From Dillenia suffruticosa (taxonomy: Eukaryota > Streptophyta > Magnoliopsida > Dilleniales > Dilleniaceae): a stretch of 64,000 bases of DNA. Shown here piece by piece: positions 1-12,548 of the stretch. The notes under the pieces were generated by a model, which was not told the DNA's origin, did not search any database, and saw only the letters and a list, made by a program, of their open reading frames with translations. Position 1 is the stretch's first letter. Each line of letters starts with the position of its first letter. Made by a program: the position numbers and the translations under genes. The stretch is from assembly GCA_033439265.1 (NCBI GenBank), contig JAVTVX010000012.1:15163501-15227500 (forward strand), in the 5' to 3' direction.

Positions 1-174
1 AAATTGGAAATTAAGTTTTGTTCCTGAAAAACTTAAGCAAGTTAAATTTTTAACATAATGTGCAATCCTATGCAGATACACTTTTTATGATGTAATTTTT
101 CTTTCACACTATTTTGATTAATACTACTACAGTTCTTAATTAACAATCTCATTACTAGTTGAATATGTACTATT
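1..174. other. AT-rich flank before Copia-A
   Basis: AT-rich sequence without a recognisable gene or repeat. It ends at the 5-bp target duplication CTTTT (175-179) that precedes the Copia-A left LTR. The matching duplication lies at 18750-18754, so this is the left-hand side of the DNA into which Copia-A inserted. Confidence 0.6.
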
Positions 175-179
175 CTTTT

Positions 180-628
180 TGTTGGAATATGGGACGAGTC
201 TGTGGGTAGACCCAACCTTTTCCAACAGATGTTTAAATTTTAAAAGGGGTGGTAATGGTTTTTGGTAACCACCTCTCAACCCCCTCAACTCCCCTCAAAG
301 AAACCAATTTTGAAGTAAAATGGACGTAAACAAAACATTAAAAAAATGGGGTAAAAAGAAAAATTGTGCAATTTGGTATATGCACAATATATAGGGGGTG
401 AAAAATGAATCTTCCAGCATTGGATTCAAAGAGAGGGCTTTAAAGAATTTCGATCATTACATCAAGAGACATTTGGATTGTGAGCAATAAATAATGATCA
501 ATTTTTGTGATATTCTCTCGACCTAGAATATTCAACTGTCGGAAAGTGATAAATGATTCTAACCCAAATTTAGATTCAAAAATTTTCACATGTGAAAATT
601 ATTCTTTTGGTTTATATGAAAACCTTCA
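180..628 (+). repeat. Copia-A 5' LTR
   Basis: A 449-bp LTR starting TGTTGG and ending TTCA. It aligns along its whole length with 18302-18749 and is related to the Copia-B LTRs. One base separates it from the primer-binding site. Confidence 0.88.
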
Positions 629-629
629 T

Positions 630-641
630 TGGTATCAGAGC
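630..641 (+). other. Primer-binding site, initiator Met tRNA (Copia-A)
   Basis: TGGTATCAGAGC is the classic plant retrotransposon primer site complementary to the 3' end of initiator-Met tRNA. It lies one base after the 5' LTR and fixes both the LTR boundary and the plus orientation. Confidence 0.92.
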
Positions 642-2660
642 CATTTAGGGTGTTTCCTACATTTTTTCTTGGGTATTAAAATGCCGAATATCATAAATAA
701 TATGTTATATTCATTAATGACAACCTGATATAGAACTCACTAAATGCTCTCAATTTTACACAGTAGGGTACTTGTTGTATGAGGATAAAATCTATAAAAT
801 TTGGCATGCATCTGATGAGAACATTATGAGATATTGCAAATCCTAACCAAAACTTAATGCACTCGAATCTATAAAAATACTGTCTTTCATGATATAAAAT
901 TTATATAATTAGATTTCTCTTAAAAAATGCTTTCCAACCATATAAAAAATATGATAAATGGTTCAAAATAGAGAGAGATATGACCATCGAAGTTTGGATC
1001 AAAAACCATAAAAATGAAGAAGATGATGAACAGTGTGCATGCCATTCCCACTTTTGGCTACTTCAAGTGAAGTTTCCTCCCTAGGTTAGAGACTTCTGAT
1101 TGAAAATCTGAGAGCACCATTAAACTCAGAGATATAAAAAATGGGGGGGCCAAAATCTCGGAGCCACCCGCCACCGGGAAGATGGCTAGTGCATGTCACG
1201 CGCCACCCTAGGAGAGTAGACGTATGTCTATTTTCGATAGCCCACTCCGGTAGCACATGCATGTATGTGAAGGCCCCATTTCAGCCGGAATTTTCACCGG
1301 AATAATTATTTTTACCCTCCGGATTTTTCTATAATTTTTAATTTATTTTTCAAAGTCGAAAAATAATTTTATTAATTTTTAAACTTAGAAATTGTTTAAA
1401 ATTATAGAAAAATTATTTACAATAAACAAAAAATTTTGAAAATTTTTATATGTGTTAAGAAAATTATTTTCTTAATTTTGGTTACCCAGGTGAAGATTTG
1501 TTTTTTACCCATCATTTGTTTTAAATTTTTGCTCATTTATTTTTATTCAAAAATTTGTTTTTCTAACATATAATTGTTTGAAATTTGACCAAATATCTTT
1601 AAAATTAAATATTCTGAGATTTATTGTAATATTATGGTTGTTTCATGTCAAAGCTAATATTGTTCCCATTTTCAGAGAAAATAGTGATAATTGGACTTTT
1701 TTTGAAAGTTTTTCAGGCCTCTAGGGGAGGGAAAGAGATTTGAGAAGTCTAGAGCGTTTGATGAAATTGGGTCAAATGTTGACTTACAGAATGGACTTAT
1801 CTCATACTTTGCCGGATCATCAGGAGATTATGGAAGTAAACGCTTGGACTTCTTCGGTTAGATCATGCTTTTTGGGGGGGATGACGTGTACATACTGAGA
1901 AACTCTCTGCCTCATTATTGGGCTAACGTAGTTGATGAGTTGCTTGCCAAGAATGAGCATGACTTTGCATGATGTGAAACCATTATCAATAGAAAAGTGG
2001 GAAGTCAAAAATATAGAAACCCAAATGAAGACAAGGCTATCCCAAAATATAAATGATTTCTCACGAGACATCAAGAGATTTGCTTCCAAGGATAGACTAT
2101 CTAAGAAAATTGTAAATATGATATCTCGAATGGATTTGTCATAAATGAGATGATTTATTTATATGTTTTCTTTTACGTATTATGACTGTTGGTTAAGAGC
2201 ATAATCATGAAATAGAGTAACTTTTTTTTAATGTAAAGTTTCTTTTTTTGTTTTTAACAATTGTTTGCTATATTTATTAAAAATATATGATCATGTGGAC
2301 AAAAGAAAACTAAAATCTCTTAAGTAAAATTTTTGGATTAGTAGAATTTGAGTAATTCTTATCCGAAATTAAAATATTATTTAAATAGTTTGAATATTTA
2401 AACGAAAATTTTGGATCGGTTGAATTGAGTAATTTTCATCCAAAATTGTAATATTATTTAAATATTTTGTGTATTTAAGTGGAAGGCTTCATGGTTGACA
2501 GAATTTGAGTAATTTTCATATAAAAGCTATTAAATTTTGTAGTTTTAAATTAAATTTATGATGGTGATACATTAAGACTATAGATGATATTAGAAATTTA
2601 GTGAACCTTCGATTCTATACTTAATATTGATCTGCCATGAATGTTAATTTTGAAATATAA
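642..2660 (+). other. Copia-A leader and unassigned 5' interior
   Basis: About 2 kb between the primer site and the first gag-like similarity. A less AT-rich patch lies near 1140-1310. A short open frame at 1932-2144 (70 residues, lysine- and arginine-rich) resembles no family I know. I cannot exclude that part of this stretch is a further insertion. Confidence 0.4.
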
Positions 2661-3480
2661 AATTATGTGTATGATATGAGAATTAGTATAAGTGTCCACT
2701 CTTTTAGAAAACCAAACCATAGTATCGAAGTCCAATATTGGGGGGCTTGAGTAGAGATGATAAATTGATTGATGACAATCATGGGATATGACGACATAAA
2801 ATTTGATATGTGCTGAAATAATATGATATCTCGGAAGGTATCAAGCATATTATAGAGGACCTTGATGTGAGCAATATTGCTCTGCAAAGGAAAGAAAAAG
2901 AGGTTCATCAAGCATGGAAAATGATGGATTCCATTTTTTGTACAACCCTGGTTAGTTTTGTGATTGATGACATGATACCCGAATGTAAGCAATATGTGAC
3001 TGCTCATGACATTTGGGTGTACCTCATGGTAAAACATAGAGGTATCAATGATTCATTTTAAACAAATTATCATAATGTTTGATACCTATGAAAAGTGATA
3101 TTGTCATAGTATTAAACAGTATTTAAGGTCATGTCTAACATAATCAGAGAGTAGTAGTCAGTTAGTCATGTCATCTCCGATAAATAGAAAGTTCAAAGTT
3201 TTAATCCGGTCCTTTCCTGCTAAGTGGGAGCATCTAAAAGTCAGTTTGACTCACAATGACAGTGTCACTTTAGTATCGTATGAAGACTTTCTCGAATGTT
3301 TCTCACGACGTTGAGCTTAAGGATGAGCGGCTTGGTGCTGGAAGATCCACAGCTTATACTTTTATTGTAGAGTTTAGTTCCAAGAGAAGTTTCAAACTCT
3401 AAGTATAGAATGAGTATAACAAAATCAAGAAAGAAAAGGAGAATGAAGATGGATCACAAAAGAAGAACTCTAGATATATG
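2661..3480 (+). pseudogene. Copia-A gag remnant
   Basis: Gag of Ty1/copia elements forms the virus-like particle in the cytoplasm. The stretch around 2840-3480 translates, in pieces, to copia-gag-like text: a helical run with alternating acidic and basic residues (about 2867-3061), then a segment reminiscent of the 'F-P-x-K-W-E-x-L' gag motif near 3210-3240. No zinc knuckle was confidently read. It is clearly a fossil with several breaks. The gag call rests mainly on position between primer site and pol and on weak similarity. Confidence 0.5.
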
Positions 3481-3589
3481 AATAGATAAAGAGACATTTT
3501 GTTAATTTTTCATTGAGTGCCTTTGGTAGGAGATTGAGTTATGTGGGAAACAATACAAGAATAGAGACTAGAGGAGTTGGCATTTGTAA

Positions 3590-4075
3590 ATTAAAGTTAC
3601 AAAGTGGCCAAACTCTCATTCTGTATGATGTTCCCTACATGCCAAAAATACAACGGAACCTTATCTGTTCTTGTTCTTTTGGAACTTGACCATGTTTTGA
3701 ACTTTCAGGAAGACATGGTAAATTTGTCCTTGACTGACATGTATTGGTTCTGGGCAGTTTGTAAATGGTTTTATAATTTTGTAATATAATAGACGAATAT
3801 TTAACTATTAAGTTGAATATTGTCATGTTTGCAAAATAATGAGAAAACCATTTAGAAAAGCCATTTGGGATGAATTTCATTACTGTTAGTCCATTCAGCA
3901 TTTGTGGTTTAATGAGTTTGAAGGTAAGAAGATATGAAATTTTTTATTTCATTACGTTCATAAATGATTTTACGTCATTTGGTCATGTCTATTTGATTTC
4001 TCGCAAGTCTAAAACACTTGAGTGTTTTAGACATTATATGAGCAGGTTAGAGAATCGAATGGATAGATGATCTGA
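3590..4075 (+). pseudogene. Copia-A protease-end and integrase remnant
   Basis: Short in-frame stretches read like copia pol. Near 3620-3670 is the end of the protease/pre-integrase junction ('L-x-D-V-x-Y-x-P'). Near 3940-4070 is integrase-core text 'YFITFINDFTSFGHVYLI' followed by 'SKTLECF', matching the copia integrase signature in which one catalytic Asp follows the first beta strand. Broken in several places. Confidence 0.72.
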
Positions 4076-4790
4076 ATATCTATCAAATTGAGTTAAGAAT
4101 TTGTGTAATGAAATACGCATAATCCGATACTTGACCATTCTGTAAACACCTTAGTGAAGTGGTGTTGTAGTGAGAAGAAATAGAATATTGTTGGATAAAA
4201 CAAAATTCATGAGAGTGCGGGTTAACTTGTCGATTTTCTTTTAAGGATATGCCTTGTTAACTGTAACTTAAATTTTGAATAAAATATCTTCAAAATCAAT
4301 ACCATTGACATTATATGAATTTTGAACTGATAGAAAACCGAGTATGAATAACCTCAGATCTTAGGGATCGGCTGACTGTATTTAAGGTTTTTCTAATAAG
4401 TTTGAAAAATTAGGTCCCTGTAGAAGTAAGAGTATCTTTATTAAATATTTCAACCAGTTTAAAAATTAAGTGTTCATTGATAAATAAGAAAATGGTATTG
4501 TAGTAAGGATTGGATCATGATGTCATATTACCTGAAGAATGAATTTCTTAACAAAGATGACGTGAAATACATAAAACCTTTATTTCAATTAGTTAATTCA
4601 AAAGATGGCTCAGTCCATAGTGGATCATTAGAATGATATTGTTTCCAGTAGGAGGGATTCAAATTCTAATGATACAACTAATTATAAACTCAGAAAAGTG
4701 TTAGGAAAGAAATGTCCAATTATTATTTTGAGAATAAATGGCATGTATTTATTATTTCTTCAGAAAATGGAGAAGAGCCTAAAACATAGA
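4076..4790 (+). pseudogene. Copia-A integrase C-terminal region and linker, degenerate
   Basis: Continues between the integrase-core remnant and the reverse transcriptase remnant and occupies the place of the integrase C-terminal part and linker. No clear motif survives that I can read. Assignment is by position only. Confidence 0.4.
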
Positions 4791-6125
4791 TTAGGCTTTA
4801 TCTAGTCCTGCCAATGATGAGTGGATAAAAGCGATGGAAGAAGAAGAATTGGATTCATTGAGTTCTAACCATGCATTGAATTGGTTGAACTTTTATTGGG
4901 GTGCAAAGTTATTGGGAACAAGTAAGTTCTCAAAACTAAGTGTAAGGTAGATGGAATTATTGAGAGGTAAAAGACTCAATTGGTAGTAAGATGTTACACT
5001 CTCTAAAAGGGTTTTGTCATTGAAAGATAGGAAAACAGAATATATAAATTGAGTAGATGAATTTATGAGATAAAATAGTCTTTTGAACAATGGTATTTAA
5101 GATTTCACAAAAGTGTAATCTTTTACGATTTCGTCATGATAGACGAAAACCATTGTACTCATGTTGAGATGTCCGATGACAAATTTGTAATTCTATCTCT
5201 ATATGTCAAGAACATACTGTTAGTTGCGAATGATAAGGAATATGCCTTTCAGATCTTGAAATGGTTGTGTTTCAATTTTGAGATGAAGGATATGAGTTAA
5301 GACAAATTGAAAATTAAAACCTATACAGATCGTTTCAAGAGATTATTAGAATTATCTCAATAGTTTTACATTGTAAAGGCTCAAGAACTTGAAGTTGAAA
5401 ACTGCAAACCCATTAATACATCTGTGACTGAAGACGATAGTTCAAGTGATGAAATGTATCCGAAAACTCCTAGAAAAGTAGTTGAAATGTCAAGAATACC
5501 ATATTTTAGCACAATTTTAAAGTTAAAGTACACTATGATATATACTCGTCCCAACATTTATTATACTATAGGATTGGTTAGCAGGTATCTGTCTAATCCA
5601 GGAAATAATGATTGGATCGATGTGAATTGGATATTGAGATAACTGAATGGAACTACAGATTATTTTCTTTGTAATTAAGGAAACAATCCAATATTGAAAT
5701 GATATACAATGGTAATTTGGAAGGTGATTTAGATGAGAAAAATCTATCTCTAGTAATGTTTGTTTTCTCAATGATAGCCTTATCTCATGGATTAGTAAGA
5801 AACAACTTGTATATCTCTTTCTACAATAAAAGTAGACTTTGTGGTTTATACTTTCACAATTCAGAAGATATTTGATTATATAAATTTTTGTAATATTTAA
5901 GAGTAGTAAGCAATTTGGTGGAAGTTATGACTTAGTGATAATAAGTCAGCTGTTGCTTACGCTAGAAACTCCAAATATGATAGCAAAACCAAATATATTG
6001 ACACAAAGATCAATCTTGTTAGAGACATGATTGAAAAGAGGGAAATGACATTAAAGGACATGTCTACGCATTTAATGGTGGCTGATCTGTTTACAAAGAC
6101 AGTATCTAAAGACATGTTTGTGTGA
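4791..6125 (+). pseudogene. Copia-A reverse transcriptase and RNase H remnant
   Basis: Reverse transcriptase and RNase H copy the element's RNA into DNA inside the particle. The start reads 'EWIKAMEEEELDSL', the usual entry to copia RT. Later pieces at about 5400-5640 match the RT end ('YTRPNIYYTIGLVSRYLSNPG'). At 5937-6125 RNase H text reads 'DNKSAVAYARN', then 'KYIDTK', then 'MVADLFTK', the standard copia order. The text runs in more than one frame with many breaks. Identification as copia is firm because all these signatures occur in the right order on one strand. Confidence 0.82.
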
Positions 6126-6410
6126 CATGTTGGGTTTCTTGAGTTGCGTAGATTGTTTTGACAGTACAGTGATTGTGATTGTAATCATTTACATAATATA
6201 GATGATGTAATACTCATATTTAATGACATTTAAATTTTGTATTTTTTGTCCAAAATTCTGATGTTTACGTTAAAAGTATATCGAACAAGTTTTGAAATTG
6301 GCTCTCTTACATAAACAATCGCCTTTAATGCCTATGTGATATGTAAAGATGAGCCTGTGTTAATTTGTGGTAGATTCGCACTCATATATGCTGCTTTAGT
6401 TAAGTACTAA
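6126..6410 (+). other. Copia-A 3' untranslated part, first segment
   Basis: Non-coding DNA after the RNase H remnant. It is interrupted at 6411 by the CACTA-1 transposon and resumes at 8204. Confidence 0.6.
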
Positions 6411-8200
6411 CACTATAAAAAAATACGCTTTTAGTCACAGATTTTCACGACGGAAAAAATGTGCAACAAATTTGGCGACAAAAATTTATTCGTCGCTAAT
6501 TTGCCACAAAATTTGTGATGAAAAAGAAGTCGTGGCTAAATTAGCGACTGACATATCGTCATAGCTAAATTCGTCCCTAATTAATGATGAAAACATTTTC
6601 GTTGTTAAATTCGTCGCTAATTGACGATAAAAAGTTTTTTCGTTGCAAATTTTGTTACTAATTAGTGACGAATAATATTTCGTGGCTAAATTTTGCCACG
6701 GATACAGTGATCGATAGTTAAATTTAGCGAAGAAAAAAGTTCGTGACAAATTTCGTCGCTAAATTTAGCAACGAAAAAATTTCATGGCAAATTCTATCGC
6801 TAATTAGTTTCAAAAATTTTCCATCGTTAAATTTATCGCTAATTAACTACGAAAAAATATTTGTCTCTAAATTTAGCAACGAACTCTAAAATTTGTGACT
6901 ACATTTGTCACTAATTAATCACAAAAAAATATTTATAACTAAATTCGTCACTAATTAGCCACAAAAAAGTGTTCGTGACTAAATTCGTCTCTAATTTATT
7001 ATCTGTATTTCAAAATTTAAGACTAATTTCATAACTAAATTTTTTTTATACTCTATTAGAAAATATTTTCAAGCGTGTCCCCCTTTTTAACCAATTTTGA
7101 ATAACGAAATTGAATTAAATATATAATAAATATTATAATTCTTACCAAATTTAGAATTTTCAATTATAAATAATTCAATTAATCTGTAACAGACAATTTT
7201 CAATAAGTCGCGATTGTGGAGTTCACCATTTATGTATTTCATCTTCTATATCCGTTCACTTCTCTCATATAGTTCAATTGTTTTTGAAAGTTCAATTGTT
7301 CATTTTCATTTGTCATTGTCATCAACATAATAGATGACACATCCATGTCCGACAATTCATCTCATTCGGCAAGTACATCAAATTGTTATATGCTTTTACA
7401 GATAATAAGTAAAAAAATTATTATATTTATTATTTTATTATTATTAGAAAAATGTGAAAAAAAGATAATAAGTAAAAAAAAAATTTGTATATCACATATT
7501 AATATTTGGATTGGTGGATATATGCTTTTATAGATTTATGCATGCACAGGAGTTCGAACCGCTGTGAAGACAAAGCGGAGGCATTTTTCAAGAATTAAGT
7601 GAGGAGGCGGGTGCTGGAGCGGGCATGTGGGGGGCGTGCTTGTAGGCGGGTGCTGGCTCGGGTGGACGGGCACGCTTGCAGATTGGTGCTGGCTCGGTTG
7701 GGTGGGCGGGGGCCCGTCCAGGTGTGCTCCCTTGGGCATTTTGAATTTAGTGACGAATTTGGAATCCGTCGCTAATTTAGTGACGGATTTGTTTTCGTCG
7801 TTAAATTAGTGACAGATAATTTTTCAACTCTAATTTAGCGATAAACTTTTTTTCGTTACTAAATTAGAGACGGATTTTAGTAACGAAATTTATCTGTCAT
7901 TAAATTTAACGATGAATTTTAGATTTTCGTCGCTAAATTTAGCAACGAATTTTTTTCCGTTTTTAATTTAACGACGGATAATTTTTCGTCGCTAAATTTT
8001 GCGATGAATTTTAATGATAAAAAATTATTTGTCACTAAATTTTACAATGAATTTTAGTGACGGTTTTGAATTTCTGTCACTAAATATTTGTGACGCGTTA
8101 TTAGTGACGAAAAATTTTTCGTCGCTAATGTTTTTAATGACGAATTTTTTTAAAATTTCTATCGCTAAATTTATAGCTAAAAGCGTGTTTTTTTGTAGTG
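6411..8200. mobile_element. CACTA-1: non-autonomous CACTA (En/Spm-like) transposon
   Basis: A 1790-bp element that begins CACTATAAAAAAATACGC and ends with the inverted counterpart GCGTGTTTTTTTGTAGTG. The terminal inverted repeats match over 24 bp with two C/T-type differences. It is flanked by the 3-bp duplication TAA (6408-6410 and 8201-8203), as expected for CACTA elements. Both arms are packed with short subterminal motifs of the type TTCGTCGCTAA and its complement, the usual binding-site array of En/Spm transposases. The centre (about 7550-7740) is GC-rich and carries no transposase, so the copy depends on a transposase supplied elsewhere. Related to CACTA-2 at 30887-33110. Confidence 0.9.
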
Positions 8201-8203
8201 TAA

Positions 8204-8553
8204 AATGAGATTACCGACTGAGTATACACATGTGGTAAGCAAAATGGATTCCCCACAATTCATTGGACTTGTCAAATAACCAAGTGTGAGTTTTTCCTTG
8301 ATATTGTGAGATTTTTTGAAAACATATAAGAAGAAAAACTCAAATCAAGTGTTGTGTACATTTGGACTAAAACCTATACGATACTTTTTTTTTAGAAAAT
8401 CAGATATACGCTTCTAAATGGGAAAATAGCGCACTGTACCACATGTTTCATAATATGTGTGCTTATGTGACCATATGGGTAATGAGATTGTGCATCCCTC
8501 TTCATTTTATTGTGTGAGATTCGGAGGTTCATATTTAATCTCAATTTTATACC
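8204..8553 (+). other. Copia-A 3' untranslated part, second segment
   Basis: Continuation of Copia-A after CACTA-1. The last ~80 bases align with the Copia-B remnant starting near 25193 (shared GGGTAATGAG and TTATTGTGTGA). That shows where this segment joined 17798 before the gypsy element inserted. Confidence 0.7.
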
Positions 8554-8558
8554 CTTAG

Positions 8559-11032
8559 TGTGACGCCTGTTATCCAGGCGTCGTACCCTCAGCATAAAGG
8601 GAAAAACATGCACTTGCAGAAGCGACTAATCACGATTAAAATATGACATTTGGACTCACACAGTCGCACTCTTTGTGTGTGATAACATATAAGGAGATTT
8701 AGATTAAAAGAAAACCAATTACTTGTCATTTTCAAAAGAAAAATTAGTAGTCTCCCCTATTTAGTGAATATTTAACCACTTGGGGTTAATATAAAACCTG
8801 AAAAAATAATTAACACTTCTATTATCAAACCAACTAACATCAATGACCCTCTTGGCAACCTAACACAACACATCATAGTATATGGTCATTATATTCCCAA
8901 AACCATACGTAAGGTATCCATATGACATAACCATACATCTATACGTACAACATAACTCAAACATCTCAAAATATATATTTACATGTCTTAGACAAAATTT
9001 TAGGGGGTCGTAGATGAGTAGGGATCTAGATCCCAAGACTCAAGTGCCTTTACCCTATGGTTCCCTCTCATTTTCCTGATTACCAGAAAAAAAGGATATC
9101 GAGATCAGTATAAGCTGAACAAGTATATGGGGGACCAATAGCAAGTAGAGTAAACAAGCAGGTACAAGAATATTACACCATATAAGAATCAGAAACATAG
9201 CAAAGTGTACCAAGGATACACATGAACTCAAGAAGACAATCACAATTCCACATTTAGAATCATTATTCTTTTTCCATCTTCGTTGTTCCAATTTAATTCA
9301 ACATTTAAAGAAAAGAATGGAGTGTCGAACCAACCTAGTGTATGAGAGTCTGGAGAGCAATCTAAATTTGGGGATTCCTAAATGAATCTAAGTTAATCTT
9401 TAGGGTTAGACTCTCAATCACTTCTAATTCCATCCTCAAAGGAAGAAGAGATCCATCTATATTCCTCAAGTTTCGCCTGCAGGTTTCGCACAAGCTTGTG
9501 AAACTTTATATGCAACCCGTACTACTCAAGTTTCGCCATTAGGCTTTGTACAAATTTTTGGAGGAATTCATGTGTAATCACTTCCAACACAAGCAGTTTT
9601 TGGGAAAAATGACATAATTCGAACTACAGTGCTCAGATTAAGGTGATTCCAACTGCTACTTAAATTTAAGACATAAAGCTATAACTTTCATGTTCATAGC
9701 TGGGTTCAATTCCAATCACACATGGAAACACATATCAATCAAAGTTACAATTCAAAATCAACAACATAGTTTGAGCAGTCATAGAAAAATGAACATAAGT
9801 TCTCCTGCACAAATCGGATTGAAGTGATTCTAGTGGCTATTTAAAGATAAGACATAGAGCTACAATTTCTATGTTCAGAGCTTTGTCTAATTCAGTCTAA
9901 AGGGTAGCTACAAATCACAGCAAAATTCCACACAGAAACAGGGCAAAAACAGGATTTTCTACAGAGAATGTGCCAAAATTGACCAAAAATTTATTTCTCA
10001 ATGAAAATCTTCGAATCTATGTCATTTTAAAGCTATGTGAGTCTAGTTTAATCAGAATAAAAACGTGTTCCATTTGAAGTTATGTAGAAAACGTTACAGG
10101 CCAAAAACTGAGGTATTGTCAATTTGTCCAGCATGCAGAATTCATGTCATTTCATACCTCTAGGTTAAAAAACGTGACTTCTTTCTTTCCCACATCATTT
10201 CATCCTTATTCTAATACCACAAACAGTTTGAAAAAAATATTAACATGGCTATTAGGCATCAAAGAAACAAACACGCATGGTACTTGTCTCAAATTTATCA
10301 AAATTTTCTTTTGGGTTTCCTTACTTCCCTTTCCAACCTTGTTTTGAATTTCTATGTTGTTCTTTGTGTTTGCTACAGCCCCTTGTACTTTCAAAATAGT
10401 AGGGTTATCATATATATGGGTGAAGGAGATTTATTTCAAGCTCTAGTGGGGGTTTTAATGGAGTTTAGGGTGGATTTTTGGGAGAGGAAGGTTGGTGAGG
10501 GGATTAGGTCTAAGGAAGAGAAAGGTTTGGCTCTCTCTCTCTATCTCTCTCTCTCATTACTTAAGTGAAATGTGGATTTCCCCTAATCCAAGTGGTGTAT
10601 CAAGGGATGGACCATGTGTCCTTGTCGGTTCCATACCAAAACTTATCCCCCTAATGCTAATGGTGTGTCAAGGAATGTATCAAGTGTCTTGTGTCATGCC
10701 TTATAGTAATGTACAAGTGCTCTTTATGGATTCCACACCAAGCCTTTTGTAGGTCTCATATTAAAGCCTAATTTGGTTCTATTGTGAACTCATTCCGACT
10801 ATACTCATTCGCCAATATGTCCCACTAGTTTTTATTAATTCCAGTATATTCGACCTATGCTCAAAACCGCAGACATAAAAACCAAAGCATGCATTACATA
10901 TATGAAAAGAATTCAATGAATTTTAGTCCAAAATAATATGACAAATTTAAATGTTCTCAATAAAATAAAACAAGAAAAGGTAAATGCAAATGTAACTGCA
11001 TGATTTAATGTTTCTCAAAATGAGACCTTACA
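8559..11032 (-). repeat. Gypsy-1 3' LTR
   Basis: A 2474-bp LTR, written TGTGACG to CTTACA on the plus strand. It aligns with 15189-17792 apart from an extra ~130-bp block in the other LTR. A CT-rich microsatellite lies at about 10535-10557. Confidence 0.88.
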
Positions 11033-11049
11033 TCCTTCCCCCTTTAAAG
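11033..11049 (-). other. Polypurine tract of Gypsy-1
   Basis: On the minus strand this reads AAAGGGGGAAGGA immediately before the LTR start TGTAAGG. That is the expected plus-strand primer for a minus-oriented gypsy element. Confidence 0.8.
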
Positions 11050-11064
11050 ATCCGGTCCTCCGGA

Positions 11065-12548
11065 TCACCGTTCATGCTCAAAGATTTTGGGATACCACTT
11101 CCTCATCTCTGATTCTAACTCCCAAGATGTCTCCTCAGAGGTATGATATCTCCACAGAACTTTTACCAATCTAATCGTTTTTGTTCCTTAAGTTCTGTTC
11201 TCGAAAATCCAAAATCTGAATCGGTTGCTCAACATATGTTAAGTCCTTTACAACTTGGAGGGGTTCATAGGTGATCACATGTGAAGGGTCGTAAACATAC
11301 TTCCTTAACATAAAAACATGGAATGTAGGGTGAACTCCATCAAATGTTGGGGGTAGAGCCTGCTCATAAGCAGCAGATCCGACTTTGGATAGAATCGTAG
11401 AAGGACCAACAAATCTAGGACTGAGCTTCCCCTTTTTCTTCCCAAATCTCATCACACTTTTGATTGGAGAAATTTTAAGAAAAACTTTGTTTCCTAACTC
11501 AAACTCCAAATCTCTATATCTCTGATCAGCATAACTCTTTTGACGGGATTGAGTTGTCCTAAGCTTTTCTCGAATGATCCGAACTTTTTCCGTGGTTTCT
11601 TGTAGAGAAGCAGCCCTGCCCTGTTTCTGATTCAATCATTGGTTTCTCTCCTACTTCATCCCAACCAAAAGGAGTTTTACATTTTCTACCATATAATGCT
11701 TCAAATGGTGCCATGCCAATGCTGGAATGGTAACTATTGTTATAAACAAATTCTTCTAACATCAAATATTCAACCCAACTACCATGAAGCTCTAGAACAT
11801 AAGCTCTCAACATATATTCTAGAGTCTGTATAGTCCTTTCTGATTGCTTCCCCCTTTTTAGAACATCTTCCCTAAGCTTTATTGTCATCTCATCAGTTTT
11901 TTGAGCTTCTATAATGTGATTAGATAGGTTTGGTTGGACCATAAATCGAGCCAAAAGAGATCCTTGCCTAGAAACCTTGGTATTAATCTTCAGCTGCTCG
12001 GATTTGGTTAAGATCTTAAACTCCTTCACTCGCAAAGAGGCTACGGATATTGTAGATTTGTGGCTGAGTGCATCTGCAACAACATTTATTTTGTCGTGCT
12101 GATATTGAATGGTAACATCATAGTCCTGCAATAGCTCAAGCCATCTATGTTGTCTCAAATTCAAGTCATTTTGAGTAAATAAATACTTGAGACTTTGATA
12201 ATCAGTGAATATTTCATAGTGCTCACCAGAAAGGTAATGTCTCCAAATCTTCAAGGCAAAGATAATAGCTGTAAGCTCTAGATTATGTGTAGGATAATTT
12301 TGTTCATGAGGTTTTAGCTATCTAGAAGTATAAACTATCACATTTTGCCCTTGCATAAATACACAACCCAAATTGGTCCTAGATGCATCGCTAAAGATCA
12401 CATATCCTTGTCCATTGACCGGTAATGTTAACACTGGAGCCGATACAAGTTTATCCTTTAGAGTTTGAACACTAGTCTCACATTGTTCATCCTACCTGAA
12501 GGGCACATTCTTATGAGTCAATCTCATAAGTGGAGCAGCTATCGAAGT
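11065..12548 (-). pseudogene. Gypsy-1 RNase H, integrase and chromodomain remnant
   Basis: RNase H removes the RNA template, integrase inserts the DNA copy, and the chromodomain steers it to marked chromatin. RNase H text ('IAAPLMRLT', '[13 protein letters not shown]', '[10 protein letters not shown]') runs leftward from 12548. Integrase C-terminal text follows ('[19 protein letters not shown]', then 'LEFELGNKVFLKISPIKS'). A chromodomain-like end at about 11065-11170 reads 'LVKVLWRYHTSEETSWELES'. The domain order is that of Ty3/gypsy chromoviruses. Broken, with several breaks. Confidence 0.88.

Noticed and set aside
7536-7739. Pro/His-rich frame in the centre of CACTA-1
   Set aside because: Translation of short GC-rich repeats in a non-autonomous transposon; not a transposase.
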